Origin: CBDBCU01 sp965243185
Lineage (GTDB): Bacteria > Chloroflexota > Dehalococcoidia > Lucifugimonadales > UBA3495
Direction of reading: 5' to 3'
Assembly: GCA_965243185.1 (NCBI GenBank)
Contig: OZ251531.1
Location: 3,038,001-3,102,000, forward strand
Length of the DNA stretch: 64,000 nucleotides
The number at the start of each line of letters is the position of its first letter. Within the stretch, counting starts at the first letter, position 1. Below are positions 45,311 to 54,285 of this stretch, one piece after another. A model generated the notes under the pieces. That model saw only the letters and a list, made by a program, of their open reading frames with translations, was not told the origin of the DNA and searched no databases. A program made the translations under genes and the position numbers.

Positions 45311-47395
45311 TTACAGGGCAATCAGCCCGCTGCCGAATACCGGGGCAAAGACCAGAGACACTATCGCCATCAGTTTCAGCAGGATGTTGAGGGACGGGCC
45401 GGAAGTGTCCTTAAAGGGGTCGCCGACCACATCACCCTCGACGGCCGCCTTGTGCGCCTCGGAACCCTTACCGCCGAAGTTGCCCAACTCCACATATTTT
45501 TTGGCGTTGTCCCAAGTGCCGCCGGCGCTGGCCATCATTATCGCCAGCATAAACCCGGCGGCGATAGCGCCAATCAGCAGCCCGCCCAAGGCCGCCTGCC
45601 CCAGAATAAAGCCGGTAGCCAGCGGCGCAACGACCGCCATCAAGCCGGGCAAAATCATTTCCCGCAATGCGCCCCGGGTGCTGATGTCCACACAGCGGGC
45701 CGAGTCCGGTTTGGCGTCGGCCGCGCCCTCCAGCAAGCCGGGAATTTCCCGGAACTGCCGCCGCACCTCGTCCACAATACCTTGGGCCGCCCGCCCTACC
45801 GCCTGCATGGTCAGGGCGGAAAAGATGAAAGGCAGCATTGCGCCGATAACTACGCCCACCAGAATCTGCGGTTGCAGCAAATTGATACCGTCGCCGCCCG
45901 CCAAGCGGCCGTTCTCCAGGGTAATCAGCCCGGTGCTGACCGAATAGGCGGCCAATAGAGCCAAGGCGGTCAAGGCGGCCGAGCCGATGGCAAAGCCCTT
46001 GCCGGTGGCGGCGGTGGTGTTGCCCAAAGCGTCCAAAGCGTCGGTGCGCTCCCGCACTTCCGGCTCCAGTTGGGCCTGCTCGGCAATGCCGCCGGCGTTG
46101 TCGGCCACCGGGCCGTAAGCGTCGGTCGCCAGGGTAATGCCCAGAGTGGAGAGCAAGCCGACGCCGGCCAAGGCCACGCCGTAGAACCCGGCCAGCCCGT
46201 AAGCCAGCAGAATGGCAATGGATACGCAGATAACCGGTATCAGGGTGCTGAGCATCCCGGTGGCAATGCCGCTGATGATGACCGTCGCCGCCCCGGTTTG
46301 AGAGGATTCCGATACCCGCTGGGTCGGCTTGTAGCTGTAGGAAGTGTAGTATTCGGTAGCCAAGCCGATAATAGTTCCCGCTACCAAGCCGGCCACGACA
46401 CAGCCGAACCAAGCCCAATTTTGGGTTACCAGGATGGTCAGCAGGGCGGCGAAAATTATCAGGATGCCGCCGGCGGCGAATATGCCGTAGCGCAAAGCCC
46501 AGAGCAGCCGCTCAAAGTCGGCTTGCTCGCCGCTCCGCACCAGGAAAGTCCCCAGAATGGCGGCGATAATGCCGGCGCCCGCCAGCAGCAAGGGGAACAG
46601 GGCTTGGGTCATCTGCGCGCCCTGCATTGCAAACAGGGTGCCGGCGCCCACCAAAGCAATGGCGGAGATGATGCTGCCCACATAGGACTCGAACAGGTCA
46701 GCGCCCATTCCGGCCACATCGCCCACATTGTCGCCCACATTGTCGGCAATAACGCCGGGATTGCGGGGGTCATCCTCCGGGATGCCGGCTTCGACTTTGC
46801 CGACCAAGTCCGAACCCACATCGGCGGCCTTGGTGAAAATCCCGCCGCCGACCCGGGCAAAGAGGGCAATGGAACTGGCGCCGAAGCCGAACCCGGCGAC
46901 TGCGCTGATGTTCTGGAAAATCAGGTAGAGGATGCTGACGCCCAGCAAGCCGATGCCCACCACGGTTATACCCATTACCGAGCCGCTGGAAAAGGCAATT
47001 CGCAGGGCCGGGTTCAGCCCGCGCATGGCGGCGGCGGCGGTGCGGATGTTAGCCCGTACCGCCACATTCATTCCCACGAAACCCGCCAAGCCGGAGCAGA
47101 TAGTCCCCACTACATAGGATATGGCGGTGGCCGGCAGTCCCAGGTTGTGGGTAAAGAGGGTGTAGTCCAGCACGGCCAGCACGATGGTAACTACGATGAC
47201 CAAGGGCAGCAGGGCAAGATACTCCCGGCGCAAAAAAGCCGACGCCCCGGTGCGGATGGCGTCGCCTATTTCAATCATTCGGGCATTGCCCCGGTCGGCC
47301 CCAATCACTCGGTAAGCCATAATGGCCGCAAAAATCAGGGCAATGACCCCGGCGGCCAGGGGCAGGATAACCAGCAAAGGGGTAGCGGATTCCAT
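45311..47395 (-). CDS. hppA: Membrane-bound proton/sodium-pumping pyrophosphatase
   Basis: It couples PPi hydrolysis to ion export. The ~694-residue polytopic protein has the substrate loop DVGSDLVGKVEAGIPEDDPRN, then NVGDNVGDVAGMGADLFESY and DNAKKYVE near the C-terminus. The ALGNTTAATGKG motif has Ala where K+-independent enzymes have Lys, so the K+-dependent class is expected. The start is ATG 47395; a TTG lies one codon upstream. A TTGACA lies about 60 bp upstream. Confidence 0.95.
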   Translation of the reverse strand: MESATPLLVILPLAAGVIALIFAAIMAYRVIGADRGNARMIEIGDAIRTGASAFLRREYLALLPLVIVVTIVLAVLDYTLFTHNLGLPATAISYVVGTICSGLAGFVGMNVAVRANIRTAAAAMRGLNPALRIAFSSGSVMGITVVGIGLLGVSILYLIFQNISAVAGFGFGASSIALFARVGGGIFTKAADVGSDLVGKVEAGIPEDDPRNPGVIADNVGDNVGDVAGMGADLFESYVGSIISAIALVGAGTLFAMQGAQMTQALFPLLLAGAGIIAAILGTFLVRSGEQADFERLLWALRYGIFAAGGILIIFAALLTILVTQNWAWFGCVVAGLVAGTIIGLATEYYTSYSYKPTQRVSESSQTGAATVIISGIATGMLSTLIPVICVSIAILLAYGLAGFYGVALAGVGLLSTLGITLATDAYGPVADNAGGIAEQAQLEPEVRERTDALDALGNTTAATGKGFAIGSAALTALALLAAYSVSTGLITLENGRLAGGDGINLLQPQILVGVVIGAMLPFIFSALTMQAVGRAAQGIVDEVRRQFREIPGLLEGAADAKPDSARCVDISTRGALREMILPGLMAVVAPLATGFILGQAALGGLLIGAIAAGFMLAIMMASAGGTWDNAKKYVELGNFGGKGSEAHKAAVEGDVVGDPFKDTSGPSLNILLKLMAIVSLVFAPVFGSGLIAL

Positions 47396-47587
47396 CAAAA
47401 TACCTCAACGGGATGGCAGGATCTAAGCGGGGGAAACTTATCATATCGGCTGGGGGGTGTCAACTTGACCGGCGCGAGCCGGGTCAGGGTTAGCCCAAGG
47501 CCCATAGTATAATGCAAGGCGTTGCCCGGCCGCTGCGACCTACTTACAAGCCGGGCCTTTGCAGTTGACTATCGCTCCGGGAGCAGG

Positions 47588-49588
47588 ATGGTACGCCCCA
47601 TAGAATCCCTTTGCGCCGGCCCGGGAGACCGGCCGGATCAGGTTTGTTTCCGCCGCCCCAAGTTGGGGTTGGCGGTGTTTGCCGCGCTATTCGGATTGCT
47701 GTCGGCGGCACTGAGCGGCTATTTATACGGGGGCGTCAACCATCCGGAACAACTGGCTCTAATCTTTCGGGAAATGGATGCCGGTTATCTGGTCAACGAC
47801 TTTTTCGTCAACAGCGCCGCCGGGTTCGGCCCTCGGTTCTACTACACCAAACTGCTGGCGGCGGCCGGCGCGGCTATTCCCTTGCCGCTGCTGTTCTTTA
47901 CCCTTTACCTGCTGGTTCAGATCGGCGTGGCGGCGATAACCGCCTTTGCCGCCCGGGATTTAACCGGCTCGACCCTTGCCGGGCTGCTGGCTGTCGTGCT
48001 GGTCTCATCCCTGACGCCATTTCATTTAGCCTACCCGGCCCGGGTGAGCGAGGCGGCATTGCTGCCCCATTTCCTGGCGGCGCCGCTGTTCCTGTTGACC
48101 CTGTGGAAAGGGATACGGGGGGAACCGGTTGGCGCGGCTCTGATTTCCCTCCCGGCGATTCTGCTGCATCCCGTGGTGGGGGTTGAGGTAGCCGCCCTGG
48201 CAATGGCGGCCGTTGTAGCCCGCCGGCTATTCCCCAACGGCGGCGTTCCCGGGGTCTGGCGGAAACGGCTGCTGACGCCGGACTTGGGCCTTGGACTGGC
48301 AATAGTAGGGCTGACGGTAATCCTGTTCTGGATTATCCCGTTGGCTTACACCGCCGACGCCGTGCGGTTGACTGACCGGGAGTTCGTTCAGATTTATTCC
48401 TATGTACGGATTCCCCATCATACCTTGCCCAGTTCTTGGCCGGCGATAGATTTTCTACTGGCGGGGTTCTTTCTGGGGGCGGTCTTTATTGCCTTGGCCG
48501 AGTTCCGGCGCGCCACCAATGCCGGTACCGGGCAAAGTCAGCGCCCCAAGGCGGTAGCCATTGCCGCCCTATTCCTGGTCGTTCCGGCCGGTATGCTGGG
48601 CAGCTGGTTTTTTGTCGAGGTGATTCCCAACCGCTGGGCGGCGACAGCGGCTTTCTTTCGGATGGCGGTTTATGTTACCTGGCTGGGGTGGATAGTTATT
48701 GCCGGGCAACTAGCGGCGCAGTTGGCGCGGCGGCAGTGGCACTGGACGCTGCTGGGTCTGGTCAGCGCCGTGGCTGCGCCAGCCCTGTTCCTGTATCAGG
48801 CAATCCTATTCGCAGCGAGACGGCGGAATGGCGGCCGAATGTTGCGCTCCCGCCCTTTCTTTGCCACTGTCGCCGCAACGGTAGTTATTACCGTAATAAT
48901 TACCTTGATGCTGATTGCCGGCGCGCGCCCGGAACTGGATACCCACCACTTTCCCCTTAACCTGGTCGGCTTGGCACTGGTCTTGTCGATTGCCTTGCTA
49001 CCCCGGCGGCTGCCGATTGCTCTGGCCGGGTTGGGCGGCGTCTTGCTGCTGACGGTAACGGTTTTAGCTCTGGAACGCTCTGCGGTTCTGCCGGAAATGC
49101 CGGTAGTATCCCGATATGTCCACAACGCGCAACCGGCGTTGACCTTGGCCGATTACCAGCAGCGGTTTCGGGATGCGCCGTCAACCCGATTAGCAGCAAT
49201 AGCCCGCCGGGAAACCGACCGGGATGCGGTATTTCTCATCCCCTGGCGGGGCGATTGGCTCAACTGGCGGTTGTTTGCGGAAAGGGCGCCGGTACTGGGC
49301 TGGAAAGCCTACCCCTTTCGGGATGCCGGGCTGAAAGAGTGGCATACCCGCTACCTTGCCATTTATGATCGGGAGCAAGGCGCCGGGTATCCCTTTGCCG
49401 TTACCGCAGCCGAGTTGCTTGGGCTGCAAAGGAAGTACCGCTTTGACTACGCCGTGCTGCCTGTTGATTCCCCTTTGCCTTTCCCGACTTTGGCCACGGC
49501 CGGGGAGTGGAAATTGGTACGGGTCAGCCCGGAACCGGGAGCAGAAAGGGACGCCGGCAGTCCGCCGCCCCGGAGTGTGCTAAAGTAA
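47588..49588 (+). CDS. Polytopic membrane protein, possibly glycosyltransferase-like
   Basis: About 666 residues from ATG 47588 (GGGAG upstream), with ten or more membrane helices between residues ~25 and 490 and a soluble C-terminal part (LADYQQRFRDAPSTRLAAIAR, IPWRGDWLNWRLFAERAPVLG). The layout recalls lipid-linked-sugar GT-C proteins, but no catalytic motif is certain. TATAAT lies at about 47508. Confidence 0.6.
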   Translation: MVRPIESLCAGPGDRPDQVCFRRPKLGLAVFAALFGLLSAALSGYLYGGVNHPEQLALIFREMDAGYLVNDFFVNSAAGFGPRFYYTKLLAAAGAAIPLPLLFFTLYLLVQIGVAAITAFAARDLTGSTLAGLLAVVLVSSLTPFHLAYPARVSEAALLPHFLAAPLFLLTLWKGIRGEPVGAALISLPAILLHPVVGVEVAALAMAAVVARRLFPNGGVPGVWRKRLLTPDLGLGLAIVGLTVILFWIIPLAYTADAVRLTDREFVQIYSYVRIPHHTLPSSWPAIDFLLAGFFLGAVFIALAEFRRATNAGTGQSQRPKAVAIAALFLVVPAGMLGSWFFVEVIPNRWAATAAFFRMAVYVTWLGWIVIAGQLAAQLARRQWHWTLLGLVSAVAAPALFLYQAILFAARRRNGGRMLRSRPFFATVAATVVITVIITLMLIAGARPELDTHHFPLNLVGLALVLSIALLPRRLPIALAGLGGVLLLTVTVLALERSAVLPEMPVVSRYVHNAQPALTLADYQQRFRDAPSTRLAAIARRETDRDAVFLIPWRGDWLNWRLFAERAPVLGWKAYPFRDAGLKEWHTRYLAIYDREQGAGYPFAVTAAELLGLQRKYRFDYAVLPVDSPLPFPTLATAGEWKLVRVSPEPGAERDAGSPPPRSVLK

Positions 49589-49622
49589 CCCTCACCGGAA
49601 AATTCGCAAAGGCAGGCAATCG

Positions 49623-50396
49623 ATGAACTCGGCGCGACTTTTTGATTTGAGCGGCAAGGTAGCCATCGTAACCGGCGGCAACGGCGGCATTGGCTTAGGG
49701 ATGGCTAAAGGCTTGGCTGGCGCCGGGGCGGATATTGTCATCGCCGCCCGTAACGCCGCCAAGACGGCCCAAGCGGTGGCGGAAATCGAAACCCGGGGCG
49801 TACGCGCCCTCGGCTTGAGCGTGGATGTTACCGACGAAGCCCAAATCCAACGGATGGTAGCCGATACGGTGGACGCCCTGGGCCGGGTGGACATCCTGGT
49901 CAACAACGCCGGCACGGTGGTGCGAAAGTCCCCGGAGGAAACTACTATCGAGGAATGGGATACGATTTTTGATGTGAACCTGCGCGCCGCTTTTCTGGCG
50001 GCCAAGGCCGTTTATCCCCGGATGAAAGCCCAGGGCGGCGGGAAAATCATCGGCATCGGCTCGGTGTATTCCATATTTGGCGGCGGCGGTAGTGGCGCTC
50101 CCTATTCAGCCAGCAAGGGCGGGATGGTGCAGTTGGCGAAAAGCCTGGCTGTGGCTTGGGCCAAAGACAATATCCAATCCAACGCCATCCTGCCCGGCTG
50201 GTTTATGACCACCCTGACCTCAGATATTCCGGTTAATCAGCCGGAGCGGTACGAAATGATTGGCCGCCGCATTCCCACCGGCCGTTGGGGCAAAGCCGAG
50301 GAGTTGCAGGGGGCGGTGATTTTCCTGGCGGCCCCGGCTTCGGATTATGTTACCGGGGCGGTCATCGCCGTGGATGGCGGCTATTCGGTTATGTAA
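49623..50396 (+). CDS. SDR-family oxidoreductase
   Basis: A 257-residue classical SDR with VTGGNGGIGLGMAKG (cofactor), DILVNNAGTVV, IIGIGSVYSIFGG and the catalytic YSASKGG, ending VTGAVIAVDGGYSVM. Likely a sugar or polyol dehydrogenase. It converges with the acetamidase gene 6 bp away. Confidence 0.9.
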   Translation: MNSARLFDLSGKVAIVTGGNGGIGLGMAKGLAGAGADIVIAARNAAKTAQAVAEIETRGVRALGLSVDVTDEAQIQRMVADTVDALGRVDILVNNAGTVVRKSPEETTIEEWDTIFDVNLRAAFLAAKAVYPRMKAQGGGKIIGIGSVYSIFGGGGSGAPYSASKGGMVQLAKSLAVAWAKDNIQSNAILPGWFMTTLTSDIPVNQPERYEMIGRRIPTGRWGKAEELQGAVIFLAAPASDYVTGAVIAVDGGYSVM

Positions 50397-50402
50397 AACC
50401 GC

Positions 50403-51278
50403 TTACCCCAACTGCTCCAACGCCGCCCGGGACAACATCATCTTGACCGGGCTGATCGGGCGGAAGGTGCGGGATACCCGTACATCCCCCGCCAGGCTGC
50501 ACAGGGTATAGGCGTCATAGGGCGGCAATCCCTTTTCCCGTACCAGAAAGTCCACCATATCCCGCACCGCCTGTTTCATTGCCGGAGCCAGTTCCTCGCC
50601 GTAGGAAAGGACAACAAAATGCTCCGGGGTCAAAGCCCGGGGACTGCCAATGCCCATACCCTTCTCAACGGTTACCCGGAGATGGCTGTCCGCGGAACAT
50701 TCGGCGCCGGTGCCGGCTACCGCCCCATCGCCCACGACGGCGTGGCAGTCGCCCAAAGCCAGCAGCCCGCCGGGGACAAACACCGGCATATAGATGACAC
50801 TGCCGGCCACCAGTTCCTTCATATCAATGTCGCCGCCGTAGGGGCCGCTGTCACTGGCGGTGTTCTGCACATAGATAGGCGTAGTCGCCACCAACCCCAT
50901 CGAGGGCTGCATTTCCAACCGCAAGCCGCTGGGCAAGACGACCTGATTGCCGTCAAACTCCATCACCGTGGGATAGCCCGCGGTGAATTCCTCCTCCAGA
51001 AAGCCGCGCCCCGGCATTACCATGTGCGCCGCTCCTTCCTTGGGGGTGATGCTGATAAACTCCACTTTCAGGGCGTCCCCCGGTTCCGCGCCATTGACAT
51101 AGATGGGGCCGGTCGCCGGGCCTTTCAACGCCTTGGCGTCCAGGGCTGCCGGGTCGCGCAGCCCCTCAAAGGCGTCCCAAGTTTCCACCATTAACTCCTC
51201 GCCGGAGTCAATGGTGATAGCTGGCAGCGCCGCCGGGTCGAGAAAGTAGATGCGCTGGTCTCGACTTAACTGTTTCAT
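50403..51278 (-). CDS. Acetamidase/formamidase family protein
   Basis: A 291-residue FmdA/AmdA-type hydrolase: INGAEPGDALKVEFISITP near residue 56, GPYGGDIDMKELVAGSVIYMPVFVPGGLLALGDCHAV-like core (His and Asp ligands) and CSADSHLRVTVEKG. It releases ammonia from short amides. Its neighbours give no clear pathway. Confidence 0.88.
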   Translation of the reverse strand: MKQLSRDQRIYFLDPAALPAITIDSGEELMVETWDAFEGLRDPAALDAKALKGPATGPIYVNGAEPGDALKVEFISITPKEGAAHMVMPGRGFLEEEFTAGYPTVMEFDGNQVVLPSGLRLEMQPSMGLVATTPIYVQNTASDSGPYGGDIDMKELVAGSVIYMPVFVPGGLLALGDCHAVVGDGAVAGTGAECSADSHLRVTVEKGMGIGSPRALTPEHFVVLSYGEELAPAMKQAVRDMVDFLVREKGLPPYDAYTLCSLAGDVRVSRTFRPISPVKMMLSRAALEQLG

Positions 51279-51308
51279 CGCTTAACCTCAGTTGGACCAA
51301 GGATTTGG

Positions 51309-52061
51309 TTATGCCTGGATGGGAAAGGATTGCTGATGGACCCGGACGCCTTGGCCCGGGGTCAAGTCCACCACGGCCACAGCTACGCTATTATCGCCCG
51401 GGGCGGCACCCTGCGGCGACCCGGAATAAAACGCCCGGGTATCCCCTTGGGATACATCAATAAACCGTTCCCAATGCCCCAGAGCCAGATAGTCGCAAGG
51501 GGCCGCCGCCACTTCCGCCGGATAAATTGGCGAGGAACGCAGTTCCGTATCCTCCGGGAAGTGAAAGTGACCGTGCGCCAAGGCGGCTTGCCAACGGCCC
51601 GGTCGGGCTGGCGTCATCCCCGCCAGCGGCCGAAACTGCGGGGTGTGCTCGGTCATTGCCCGCCCCCACAAGTCCAGGTTCAAGGCGGGCAAGGCAATAG
51701 TCTGCCCGGCCGGTTCAGTGAACCGGAAAAAGTTAGCCGGCGGGTTGTTAAAGGGTTCCCGGCGGTACAGGGATTCCGCGTGGTAAAGGTCATGATTGCC
51801 CGGCAATACTACTACCGGGCAAGGGAGCCGGGCAACCTGTTGCAGAAAGAACTCCAGGGTTTCATCCGGCACCCGGGCGTGGTCAAAGACATCGCCCACG
51901 ACAAGCAGAGCGTCGGCGGGCAAAGCGGCGGCCGCGGCCACTACCGCCCGAAATGCGGCCGCCGCCCCGGCCGGCCGCCAGTCCGCGCCCAAATGAGTAT
52001 CCGAGGTGTGGATTAACCGGATTTTGTTGCTGCCCGCCAATTGCCTTGCCTTGCCTTCCAT
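51309..52061 (-). CDS. SbcD-like metallophosphoesterase
   Basis: A 250-residue calcineurin-like phosphoesterase: IHTSDTHLGADWRP, LVVGDVFDHARVPDETLEFFL, VVLPGNHDLYH, ALAHGHFHF and LALGHWERF. The order resembles SbcD/Mre11 nucleases and YkuE-type enzymes. No SbcC partner is present. Substrate unknown. Confidence 0.85.
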   Translation of the reverse strand: MEGKARQLAGSNKIRLIHTSDTHLGADWRPAGAAAAFRAVVAAAAALPADALLVVGDVFDHARVPDETLEFFLQQVARLPCPVVVLPGNHDLYHAESLYRREPFNNPPANFFRFTEPAGQTIALPALNLDLWGRAMTEHTPQFRPLAGMTPARPGRWQAALAHGHFHFPEDTELRSSPIYPAEVAAAPCDYLALGHWERFIDVSQGDTRAFYSGSPQGAAPGDNSVAVAVVDLTPGQGVRVHQQSFPIQA

Positions 52062-52074
52062 GATTGCCCCGGAC

Positions 52075-52155
52075 TTAAACCGATATGATGTTCAAGCCGG
52101 CAATCCGCTCAAAGTGCCGGTAGATAGCCCAATCCGTATCCAGCAGGTACCGCAT
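52075..52155 (-). pseudogene. Collapsed VapC (PIN-domain toxin) remnant
   Basis: A 26-codon frame, MRYLLDTDWAI then YRHFERIAGLNIISV, starts five bases after the antitoxin stop. The first 11 residues match the start of PIN toxins (with the first catalytic Asp) and the last 15 match their end (HFxRIxGL). About 100 central residues, with the other catalytic acids, are missing, so this looks like an in-frame internal deletion. Confidence 0.7.
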
Positions 52156-52160
52156 AACGG

Positions 52161-52424
52161 CTACGGCTCCCGGCCCGGCGTTTCCTCAACCCGCGACCCG
52201 GCTTCCCGTTCCTCCGGCAGCCGCCGGGCAAACTCCTCCCAATACTCCCCGTTAGGGGACTCCGACCATACTTCTTGAGCCGCCCGCAAGGATACCCAAT
52301 CCACCGCCGCCGGTTCCTCTCCAGCCGTAGCCACGGTTACCCGATACTCAGCTTCCACCAAATCCAGCGGCTCCAAGGGCGTCAGCACCCCGTTGGCAAA
52401 CCGGACTTTTACGGTTTTAAGCAT
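52161..52424 (-). CDS. AF2212-like (DUF104-type) antitoxin
   Basis: An 87-residue protein starting MLKTVKVRFANGVLTPLEPL and DLVEAEYRVTV, the pattern of AF2212-like antitoxins of VapBC pairs. The C-terminal half (WVSLRAAQEVWSESPNGEYWEEF) should bind the toxin. Its toxin is the remnant just downstream, so the pair is dead or the antitoxin acts alone. Confidence 0.75.
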   Translation of the reverse strand: MLKTVKVRFANGVLTPLEPLDLVEAEYRVTVATAGEEPAAVDWVSLRAAQEVWSESPNGEYWEEFARRLPEEREAGSRVEETPGREP

Positions 52425-52471
52425 TGCTACGCTCCTTGCCTCTAATTCCGTCTGCTTCCCGTTCAGGACCG

Positions 52472-53428
52472 CTACTTCAATACCCGGAACAGGTTGAACA
52501 TACTGATAGCTCTTGGGGGAGGTACAAACAACCCCGACAGTTGCTTACTACCCTCGTGGGCGCGCACCTGTTGGTATATGGTGTTCCTCTGCTTCTCGCT
52601 GAACCTGGACCAGCATTCTGGCGATAGGAAGGTGTTGTAAGGGTTTATCAGGATAACCTCCGAAATACCCTCCTCGAAGTCGGTATCGTTTCCGAAAGAG
52701 AAAGCCTGAAATTCGGCCTCTATCGTAGCCTTTTCCTGAACGGGAAAGGCAACAGAAACGACGTGCCCTCTTTCAGTAGGATATACGGTAACCGTCAAAA
52801 AGGAAGGTCGTCCGTCAGGTGCTTGGAATAGACGCGTCACGTTGCTACAAGCTACTACGGGCGCGCCCTTGACTTCCCGGGTTCGGTAACACAGGTAGCC
52901 GTAATCTCCCTTGTGGTACAAGGATACCATCAGGTCCACCACGGCTTGGTAGGAAGCTTGACGGCTCCCGAGAAAAGACACATTTTCCCGGGCTGCTACT
53001 TCTGAAGGAAACGCCGCTGACCGTGCTTCCCATATGTTATGTTCATACCGGGCAACCCAGTTTCCGTACAGAGCGGCCCTGAAGGCTAACAAAAAGTTCG
53101 CCCGAGGGTCATGCCAATCCGGTTCCCGGTCCTCCAGTTCCGGCACCTGGTCATGCGGATTGCAGGACCAAGTGCCTGCCGACGCTTTACCAATGTGGAG
53201 CTTGGTGAACTTCTCCGGGTTCGGGTTGGCGGCCACCTTGACATTCCTCGGCATGACGGTAATGACCCTACCACGCGAGTCCGCGATACGGGCCAAGACC
53301 GCCTCCTGTATCGAATGAGCATTAGTAACCTGGTTCAGGCACCCTTGAACCCAGCAGTCGGTCGGCTCCGCATTTTCCATAGCGGCCAGTAGGGTAATCG
53401 ACCGCTGTTTTTCGTGGTTTTTTGCCAT
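52472..53428 (-). CDS. Hypothetical protein with N-terminal Cys/His motif
   Basis: A 318-residue protein. Near residues 24-42, TDCWVQGCLNQVTNAHSIQEA forms a C-x4-C-x6-AHS motif seen in several accessory-region proteins, possibly a zinc-binding or HNH-like start. A second part (~245-265, FSFGNDTDFEEGISEVILIN) has no known match. Codon use and lower GC than neighbours hint at transfer. Confidence 0.5.
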   Translation of the reverse strand: MAKNHEKQRSITLLAAMENAEPTDCWVQGCLNQVTNAHSIQEAVLARIADSRGRVITVMPRNVKVAANPNPEKFTKLHIGKASAGTWSCNPHDQVPELEDREPDWHDPRANFLLAFRAALYGNWVARYEHNIWEARSAAFPSEVAARENVSFLGSRQASYQAVVDLMVSLYHKGDYGYLCYRTREVKGAPVVACSNVTRLFQAPDGRPSFLTVTVYPTERGHVVSVAFPVQEKATIEAEFQAFSFGNDTDFEEGISEVILINPYNTFLSPECWSRFSEKQRNTIYQQVRAHEGSKQLSGLFVPPPRAISMFNLFRVLK

Positions 53429-53506
53429 TTTGACCTCCTCATGGCTTATTTGTGTAAATTATACCGCTCCCCAACACCTCTCTCAAGCGGCCCAGCGTCA
53501 CGGTTT

Positions 53507-53580
53507 CGTTTGCTTTTGGCGTACGGTTCCATATTCCTAATAAATGAATGATGGAAGTCACCGTACGCCAAAAGCAAACG
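53507..53580. repeat. 21-bp perfect inverted repeat
   Basis: Arms 53507-53527 and 53560-53580 (starting CGTTTGCTTTTGGCGTACGG) are exact complements around 32 bp. It lies between two minus-strand unknown genes. It may be a terminator or a small MITE; no target duplication is seen. Confidence 0.85.
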
Positions 53581-53594
53581 CCCCCCTTAACCTC

Positions 53595-54191
53595 TCATTC
53601 ATGGACGGTTCCGGTAATCGGCACTCCGGCAATGTCAATAAGGGTGGGGGTGCCGCCCGTTTTGCCCCGTTGCTGGCACAGGAAGGAATGGCTTGATGCC
53701 CGGACCTTGCCCCACAAGCCCAAGTCCGGCGTTACCGGCCCTTTCTCATCGGGATACCGGCCGGCATCCTGAAACTGCCGTTGGTAGGCGGCCTCTGCTG
53801 GAGTGTTTATCAAATCGGACCCCAGCCAAGCGTTGGGCAGCAGTTCCTGCGGCCAACCCCATTCCCGCAACAGCCGCCGATACTCCGACCGCCATTCCCA
53901 GACATGGCCATCGTAAATCTCCCGGCGGTAGTTGAGGCAGTGGGCGTACTCGTGCAGGAAAGTGGCGGTCGGCTTTTCCGGGTTCCAAAAGATTTGGAGG
54001 TAGTCGCTGGGGAAGCAAATCATCCCGCCCTCAAGAATGGCCTTGAAAGGATGGGCATGGGCGATATGCCGGGGCATATCCGGGTTACGGGGACACCCCC
54101 CAAGGCTCAAAGCCGAGCAGGCCGGAAAGTGTTTCCAGACCCAGGGCAGGGCTTCGCGGAGTTCGTAGCGGTTCCGAAATACTACAGGCAT
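53595..54191 (-). CDS. SprT-like / zincin-type hypothetical metalloprotein
   Basis: A 198-residue protein with FLHEYAHCLNYRREIYDGHVWEW at about residues 78-100: HExxH plus a third His 11 residues on (GH), as in SprT-like and related metallopeptidases. The C-terminal segment is basic and Gly-rich. Its neighbours are unknown genes. Protease function is inferred from the zinc motif. Confidence 0.6.
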   Translation of the reverse strand: MPVVFRNRYELREALPWVWKHFPACSALSLGGCPRNPDMPRHIAHAHPFKAILEGGMICFPSDYLQIFWNPEKPTATFLHEYAHCLNYRREIYDGHVWEWRSEYRRLLREWGWPQELLPNAWLGSDLINTPAEAAYQRQFQDAGRYPDEKGPVTPDLGLWGKVRASSHSFLCQQRGKTGGTPTLIDIAGVPITGTVHE

Positions 54192-54285
54192 CTATACACC
54201 TACGGACATTATGGATTAGACAAGTCGAAGGTAATGGGTATCCGAATTATACAATGTCCGGTATGCCGCCCCCCAACCATCCCCC

